Source of the DNA: Plantago ovata
Lineage: Eukaryota; Streptophyta; Magnoliopsida; Lamiales; Plantaginaceae
Length of the DNA stretch: 64,000 bases
Direction of reading: 5' to 3'
NCBI GenBank assembly: GCA_028274465.1
Contig: CM051457.1
Span: forward strand, 71,398,496-71,462,495
This document shows positions 57,686 through 64,000 of the stretch, piece after piece (within the stretch, counting starts at the first letter, position 1; every line of letters begins with the position of its first letter). Both the position numbers and the translations under genes were made by a program. Under the pieces are notes generated by a model. The model was given only the letters and a program-made list of their open reading frames with translations. It was not told the origin of the DNA and made no database searches.

Positions 57686-57783
57686 TGGAGGTTCTTTAAC
57701 GTTCAGCACTGAACCTAGATCCCCTTAGGTGCTTTCCGTAAATCACTCTCACTTGATCAGTTTGGTAGTGCTTTGCTGACAGG

Positions 57784-60207
57784 ATGTCTTTAGGAGATGC
57801 TCCCTTGTTGAAGCTGGAAAATTATGAGAAACGGCGAAATAACATGATGCTACATCTTGAGGCCGTTAGTGATGAGATGGTTACTGTCATTAATGATGGA
57901 CCTATCAAGATCACTAAGATTGAGAAAAGCTTTCCTCACAAAACCACGGATCCTACTGGTAAGCAGACTATCTTAGGAGACCCGGTTGACACCGTCGTTC
58001 CAAAACCTAGAGAGGAATGGACTTCTGACGAAGCTAAGAGATTCTGTCTTGATGGTCAAGCAAGAAATATCATCATTCGATCAACTCCGGATACCATACA
58101 GTGCAAACTGTGGGGTGCTAAGACTGCAAATGAAGCTTGGAAAATGGTTCAAGATCTTTGTGTTGGATCTGACAAGACCAAGGAAAACAAACTTGAAGTA
58201 CTTAAATTAAAGTTTCAAAACTTTAAGCAAGGTACAAACGAGTCACTGGAAGACTTGGATTTCAGATTCACAACTCTTGTTAGTGAAATGGCAGCCTTGG
58301 GTGTTGGAAACCTGTACTCAGATTCTGAGAAAGTGAAAACTATCATTAGAAGTCTGAATCAAGAATGGATCCACACTCAGAATTTCTATTATCATCAAGG
58401 AATGCCAGACATTACACCAACAGAGTTGTTCTCTCATCTTGCTACTGTCAACTATGAGACAAAGCAAAGAGAAAATGTATTTGCTGAAAAATCGCAAAAC
58501 ATTGCTCTTGCTGCAAAGCCGTCATCTTCTGAAAAGAAGAATGAAAAAGAACCTACTGATGAAAACTCTTTGGTTGTCAAAAACATGAAGAAATTCATCA
58601 GCAAGGAACTTGAAAGGCGAAAAGCAAAAGAGAAGCTGAAAAAGCATCTTGGTAACAACTACCATAAGTACAAGAATGAGACTAGCTCGCTGAACAAGCA
58701 AGCTCAGCAAGCTACTTCATCAGAAGAACCAGCAGTTGGAAATGATCTATGTTTTTACTGCAAAAAGCCTGGACAATTCAAAGCTGATTGCCCTTTGCTG
58801 AAAGGCAAATCTGTTGAAAAGAAGAAGAAGTTCAAAAGAGCGTTTATTGCTGAAGAAAAGAAGAAGCTTCAAGAAAAAATCGATGCATTGTGTATTGATA
58901 CTAGCTCCGAAGACAGTGAGGAGTAAAGTTCAGACACCGACGATGAAGAAGCCACTCTAGACGTGGAGATTGGCAAAGAAGTTTGTGGAATAGCTATGGA
59001 AGCTTATCCAGATGTGTCAAACTACGAATTCTGCCTCATGGCCGGTCAGGTAAACAACCCTACCTCTGACTCAGACTCAGAAAGTGAAGACGATATTGAC
59101 CTTGACAAGATTCAAGGAGAAATCGAAAGATTTGAGAAAACTCTGAGCAGACAGCAAGAGAAACTACAATTTGCTGAAATTCTGACCAAGCAGACTACTG
59201 AAAAGTACGTCTTGCTGAAGGAAGAAACAGAAGAAAATGATGCTGAAATAAGGCGTCATAAGAAGTTGATTGCTGAAGCTACGGAGAAGAATTCTCAAAT
59301 GGCATTAGAATTGGAAGAATATCAGTCCTCAATTCTAAAGTTACTTGCTGAAATTCAAGAGATGAAAAAGATGAAAATCAATTTCAAATCTTATGTGGAC
59401 GCATGTAATACGCTGACTGAACTAAACCCTTATTTGAGAGACCCATCTCAGAAAGAAGGTTTAGGCACAATGTATGAAGGTGATGACGTAGAAATCTTGA
59501 GTAAAGATAAATCACCTATCTCCTTTGTACGTGCTACTGATAGTGGTCTACCAGAAATCTATCAGTTTGGTCAATCTAAGGTTGCTGAAACAAGCAATCA
59601 AGTACCTATGACCATAAAGCCCGCTGTTGCTACTCAAAGTAACAAGACTTTAAAACGAAAACAGGTTGCTGAGAAGCAAACTGGAAAGAAAAAGGATGTT
59701 GTGAAGCATCCCGCCAAACAAGTTGCTGAAAAGCAAGTTGTTAAGACTAAAGGAAAGATTACTAAAAGTAATCAGAAGTCCTTTGCTGACAAACCTGAAT
59801 CAAGTAAGGTTGCTGACGCTAAAGCTCAGCATTCTCCGAAAAGTGGACTCGGTTTCAAAACCAAGCAAAGTCAACTCTTTCATGAGTATAAGCAAAGTCA
59901 GCAAAGATACTTCAAAGAGATGAATAAAATCAAGCCTAAGAATTCTGAAAAGAATCTTAATGCTAGGGCTAGAAGGAACCTTGCTAGAAAGGAACTTACT
60001 GAAAAGTATGTTCAACAAAAAGGTCAACCGAGCAAGACACCACATCAGAAAGTGGATTTGACCAGCACGAGTCAAAAGTCTTTCAGCTCAAAACCTCCTA
60101 GTTCCTCAGCAAGTAGAAAACAAGTCAAAGTTGAAAAACTTAAGACTTGGGTTTCCATTGGACGCATTCTTGAACATGTTAATGGACATCCATTATTGGA
60201 TAATTAA
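57784..60207 (+). pseudogene. Copia copy C gag (one premature stop)
   Basis: Single frame of about 807 codons from ATG 57784 to TAA 60205-60207, broken only by TAA at 58924-58926. There copies A and B read GATGAA while C reads GAGTAA (two adjacent base changes). Capsid-like N-terminus (to about residue 230), CCHC-type knuckle at 58750-58791 in which the His is Gln (CFYCKKPGQFKADC), acidic linker, coiled coil (about 59090-59370), VAEKQ-rich basic tail, and a C-terminal block ending GRILEHVNGHPLLDN. The length and coiled coil are unusual for copia gag and typical of SIRE-like elements. Confidence 0.92.
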
Positions 60208-62772
60208 CTTGTTTGCTCTTGATTGTGCAGACTTCAGCCACGGAGACAAACGATGCAATCTGGCACTTTGATAGTGGTTGTGGAAAGCACATGACGGGCA
60301 ACAAGAATAACCTTATAAACTATAGACGGTGGTCTAAAGGTCCAACAATAAGGTTTGCTGGTGGAGGCTCCGGTTCTATAAAAGGCTATGGTGATGTGAA
60401 GTTAGGATGCATAACCATTACTGGAGTTCTTTATGTCAAAAATCTTAAGTTTAACCTTTTCAGCATGAGTCAGTTTGCTGACAAAGGATACTTCATCAAA
60501 ATTAAAAGTGATGAATGTAAACTTATAGATTTCGAGACTAAAAAGGTAATAATGATTGCAAGAAGATCAGGAGGCTTGTACACTGTTGATTGGTCTTCAG
60601 CAATTGTTGAAAAATTCCTTGTCTCAGATCATGATTGCCTTGCTGAAAAAGCATGGTTATGGCATAAACGAACAAGTCATCTAAACTTCAAGACGCTGAA
60701 TAAGCTGTCTAAAAAGGCAATTGTAGTTGGATTACCTAGGGTTACTTTTAAGAAGGATGTTGTTTGCAATGCATGTCAGCAAGGAAAGCAAACCAAAAGG
60801 CAGTACCGTCAACTACAAAACCTTTACAACTCTTGCACATGGACTTGTTTGAATCTTCTTCAACAAGCTATGCTGGTAAGAAGTATGGTCTAGTCGTGGT
60901 AGATGACTATTCAAGATTCACTTGGGTAGTATTCATCAAACACAAATCTGAAACCAAGACTGAAATACCTAACTTGTTGAATAAGCTTGAAGTCATGAAA
61001 AATGACAAGGTAAAAGTCATAAGGACAGACCATGGTACTGAGTTTGTAAACCGGTACATAACTGAATATTATACCTCAAAAGGTATACAACATCAGTTAT
61101 CCTCAGTAAGAACACCACAACAAAATGGTGTTGCTGAACGGAAGAATCGTACCCTGAATGAAGCCGCAAGAACAATGCTTGGTGACACTGAAATAAGTGA
61201 AGCTTATTGGGTTGAAGCGATTAATACCGCCTGTTATACTCAAAACAGATGTTTGATTACTAAGGAATACAACAAAACTCCTTATGAATTGTTTGTTGGA
61301 AGACCTCCTAACATCACTCATCTAAGAGTATTTGGTTGCAAGTGTTTCGTTCTTAACAATGGTAGAGAATACCTAAGAACATTTCAACCAAAGGAAGACG
61401 AAGCAATATTTCTCGGCTACTCCTTGCATAGTAAAGCTTATAGAGTTTACAACAAAAAGGCACAAAAGATTGAAGAATCAGTGCATGTTGTATTCTACGA
61501 AAAGTCACAAGGTGTGCCTGCTGAAGAAGAAATATCAGAATGTATGAAAAAGCTAATCATACATGAGCAAAGAACTGAATCTGATGCTAAGCAAATCAAG
61601 TCAATTGAACTAAATGATGATTCTGACAATGACTCTCCTCCCACTAGTCATGACAAGATAAATATAGTTCACGACAAAGAATTTCCAGCAAAAGACGCGG
61701 TTGCTCCGGAAGTTGCTGAAATTACGCAATCTCCAGTGCCTGCTGATGAACTACCTCAATCAAGCAATGCTGAACAAGCAGTTGTTGATGAACAAAATCT
61801 CAGTAGAGACACAAATTCCCAGTAGTACTGAACAAGTACATACTGAAGAGTCACAAGCTGATGAGCAAACATATCCTGATCCAATAAACAGAAAACCAGT
61901 TAATAAATGGATTAGAGATCATCCCTCTACGGATATGATTGGCGACATTAATAAACGCCAAGTGACTAGATCCAAAGCTACTCATGGACTTGCTGAAGAA
62001 GCAATTGTCGTAGAAGTAGAATCATTGTTCTCTTGCTTTGTGTCAGAAATTGAACCTAAAACCATAGAAGAAGCTTTAAAGCATTCTGAATGGATAAAGG
62101 CAATGCAAGAAGAACTGGATCAATTTGAAAGAAACAAAGTCTGGAAACTTCTGCCACTTGCTGAAGACAAGAAAGCTATTGGTACAAAGTGGGTGTTCAG
62201 AAACAAGCTGAGCGAGTCTAGTGAAGTAACAAGAAATAAAGTACGTTTAGTTGCTCAAGGTTACTGTCAGACTGAAGGATTGGACTATGATGAGTCTTAT
62301 GCACCAGTTGCAAGATTGGATGCAATTAGGCTTTTCTTGGCCTTTGCTGCTCACAATGACTTCATTGTTTACCAAATGGATGTTAAAAGTGCATTCTTAA
62401 TGGTGAACTTGCTGAAGAAGTCTACCTAGAACAACCCCCTGGCTTTGAACTTCCCTCAGAATCAAGATGGTATACAAGCTTCAGAAAGCTGTATATGGTC
62501 TAAAGCAAGCACCAAGAGCATGGTATGATACCTTGGCTAAGTTCTTGCTGAAAATGGTTTCAAGAAAGGTGAAGTTGACAAAACCTTATTTACCATGAAC
62601 CATGATGGTAAAATACTCTTAGTTCAAATTTATGTGGATGACATAATTTTTGGATCTAAGGACAAGCAACTTGTGATGATTTTGCCAAACTCATGACAAA
62701 TAAGTTTTGAAAAATGAATATGAGGGGAAAATTGAATTATTTCCTAGGATTGCAAGTCAAGCAACTCAAAGG
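60204..62772 (+). pseudogene. Copia copy C pol (frameshifted, truncated)
   Basis: Pol opens in the -1 frame relative to gag right at the gag stop. Protease (DSGCGKHMTG near 60260), integrase finger (HKRTSHLNF, CNACQQGK), all three integrase acids ([23 protein letters not shown]) and reverse transcriptase up to YVDD (about 62632-62643) and GLQVKQLK. A 16-bp deletion near 60797 and an extra A near 61797 shift the frame, and four or more single-base losses lie between 62395 and 62720. It ends at the gap, so RNase H is missing. Confidence 0.92.
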
Positions 62773-62872
62773 NNNNNNNNNNNNNNNNNNNNNNNNNNNN
62801 NNNNNNNNNNNNNNNNNNNNNNNNNNNNNNNNNNNNNNNNNNNNNNNNNNNNNNNNNNNNNNNNNNNNNNNN
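62773..62872. other. Assembly gap (100 N)
   Basis: Placeholder gap. The sequence on the right belongs to an unrelated element, so the join is not supported by continuity. Confidence 0.99.
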
Positions 62873-64000
62873 TTGCATTTGCATTTGCACGTTTACTGCT
62901 TTCTTAGGTTCTTAGGTTGCATTTCACTACATTCATCCTAGGATAGTCTTGCATGTTTTATATGGACTTTATGCCGAATTTTTTGAACTTTTTATTGGGT
63001 AGATCAACCAACTATGCCATTAATCGTATGCTTCATCTTTATGAATTTGTTTGAGATTTTTCTCGCTTGGCTTGTCACATTTATGTATTGCACTTAGATA
63101 AGCTTGGTAAAAAAATTCCAGAAAAAAAAAAGGGTCTGGAAGGAAAAAAAAAGAAAAAAAAAAAAGAATCTGGAAGGAAAAAAAAAGAAGAAAAAAAGAG
63201 AAGACCCCATAAAAAGCAAAGAAGGGTCCAAAAAAGGAAAGCCAAATAGCAGTTTAGCAAAGTGTTGAGTCTTTTCCATTCTTTGTGATGTTCGTAATCG
63301 TGTTGTAATTTTCTATTTTTTTATCTTTTTTGTCTTGAGTGTCGTCTGTTCTAAGACCACCCTCGTCCTGCCATTCAGGAAGCGGTGAATAGCTTAAGAC
63401 TTTACTTGAGAGATGGGTAGAATAGGGGAGAGTTATCTTTTATAGGGAACCCTTCTTCGTTTGATGAGAGCCAGTACTGGTTCGACCTCTTTTGAGGGAA
63501 AGTCTTAACATGGTGGAACAGCAGTAAGTCCTCAGTTTCATAGGCACGGGGCAACTATTCGTATCTTAGCATGCATCATTACGTCGTCACTGACTAGGTC
63601 CAGGTAGAGAATGTTACGAGAGACCATCTTGTCTTGACATAAGTGCTTATGTGGATGTGTATAAGTCAATCGAGATATTCTTCAACCTATATTCATGCTT
63701 TGATTTATATGGTTTTTGTTCATATGTTATTTGATAGATTCAGTAGAATAGTTCATTTTATTTGGCATAAAACTCCATTTTGTGTCTTGCATGTTTTTTG
63801 TATTAGAGTCTAGCTTAGTTGCTTGAGGACAAGCAAAGGTTCGGTTTGGGGAGTTTGATGAATGTGTATTTTACACTTTCATTCGAGTCTTTTTCACCTA
63901 TTTTAGCTATCCTCTATGATAATTTAGCTATATTTTAGTACATTTTATTAGAATAGTGTCACGTTTCCCTTTAGATTTTATTTTACAGGTTTTGGTTGAA
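62873..64000 (+). mobile_element. 3' end of Athila-like gypsy element H
   Basis: Noncoding 3' region and start of a 3' LTR of a plus-strand element related to F. It contains the purine-rich tract (63111-63235), the shared blocks (for example around 63355-63630), hairpin TTGCTTGAGGACAAGCAA (63819-63836) and polypurine tract GGTTTGGGGAG (63843-63853). The Lys-rich ORF over the purine tract is not a gene. The rest lies in the gap or past the right edge. Confidence 0.85.
63856..64000 (+). repeat. 3' LTR of gypsy H (cut by window edge)
   Basis: Begins TGATGAATGTG. The first 145 bases closely follow the F LTR in element orientation and share the block AGAATAGTGTCACGTTT with both E and F. Confidence 0.88.

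Larger units (their letters stand above)
56024..62772 (+). mobile_element. Copia retrotransposon, copy C (cut by gap)
   Basis: Plus-strand copy of the A/B family inserted in the LINE. 5' LTR, primer site, complete gag apart from one stop, and pol up to the middle of reverse transcriptase before the second N gap. It is the best guide to the full gag. The 3' part is not visible, so the target duplication (GTACT at 56019-56023 on the left) cannot be checked. Confidence 0.95.

Noticed and set aside
63067..63249. Lys-rich ORF in H
   Set aside because: Low-complexity purine tract, not a gene.

Overview
This window looks like nuclear DNA from a eudicot plant with a repeat-rich genome. Nearly all of it is transposable elements: Ty1/copia and Ty3/gypsy LTR retrotransposons, an L1-type LINE, DNA-transposon remnants and MITEs. 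Only one ordinary host gene is visible, a RUP-type WD40 repressor of UV-B signalling at about 27-28 kb. AT-rich spacers, iMet- and Asp-type primer binding sites, plant-type Stowaway MITEs and a plant light-signalling gene support the plant assignment. A terminal motif around GTCTCATAAGAGACC hints at Caryophyllales, but that is a weak guess. There are two 100-N assembly gaps (38066-38165 and 62773-62872).

Left part (1-21835): a long-gag copia copy (A, minus strand) enters from the left edge. Its 5' LTR ends inside a tandem array of about 60-66 bp monomers (4522-5650). The array is followed by what looks like a Helitron 3' terminus (5780-5811), which abuts the broken 3' LTR of a second copia element (G, minus strand, 5812-21835). 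G has been hit twice by one Athila-like gypsy family: once as a solo LTR with a perfect CCCAT target duplication (6946-8157) and once as a complete but decayed element F (10733-20456).

Middle (21836-29311): an AT-rich inverted-repeat element, a Mutator-like non-autonomous element with a 9-bp duplication, a small foldback element, a Stowaway-like MITE close to the start of the RUP-like gene, the gene itself, and another MITE downstream.

Right part (29312-64000): a three-level nest. Copia D (29312-51260, minus) carries the gypsy element E (34978-48872, plus, perfect GGTTA duplication), and E carries copia B (37790-45814, minus, same family as A). After a short spacer there is a decayed LINE (51795-56023, minus), interrupted by a third copy of the A/B family (C, plus, 56024 to the second gap). 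Beyond the gap is the 3' end of another Athila-like element (H, 62873-64000).

No element has an intact gag-pol, so all look immobile by themselves. E has a gag-like ORF but no pol; it shares its primer site, pre-PPT hairpin and 3' noncoding blocks with F and H, which fits a non-autonomous element served by an F/H-like partner. The least expected signals are: a TGCTGA/TCAGCA hexamer scattered densely and in several reading frames through the A/B/C family, with a hairpin array made of it after pol; conserved 3' noncoding modules shared by three Athila-like families; family-specific quasi-palindromic modules in LTRs and internal DNA of E and F; and the candidate Helitron end.
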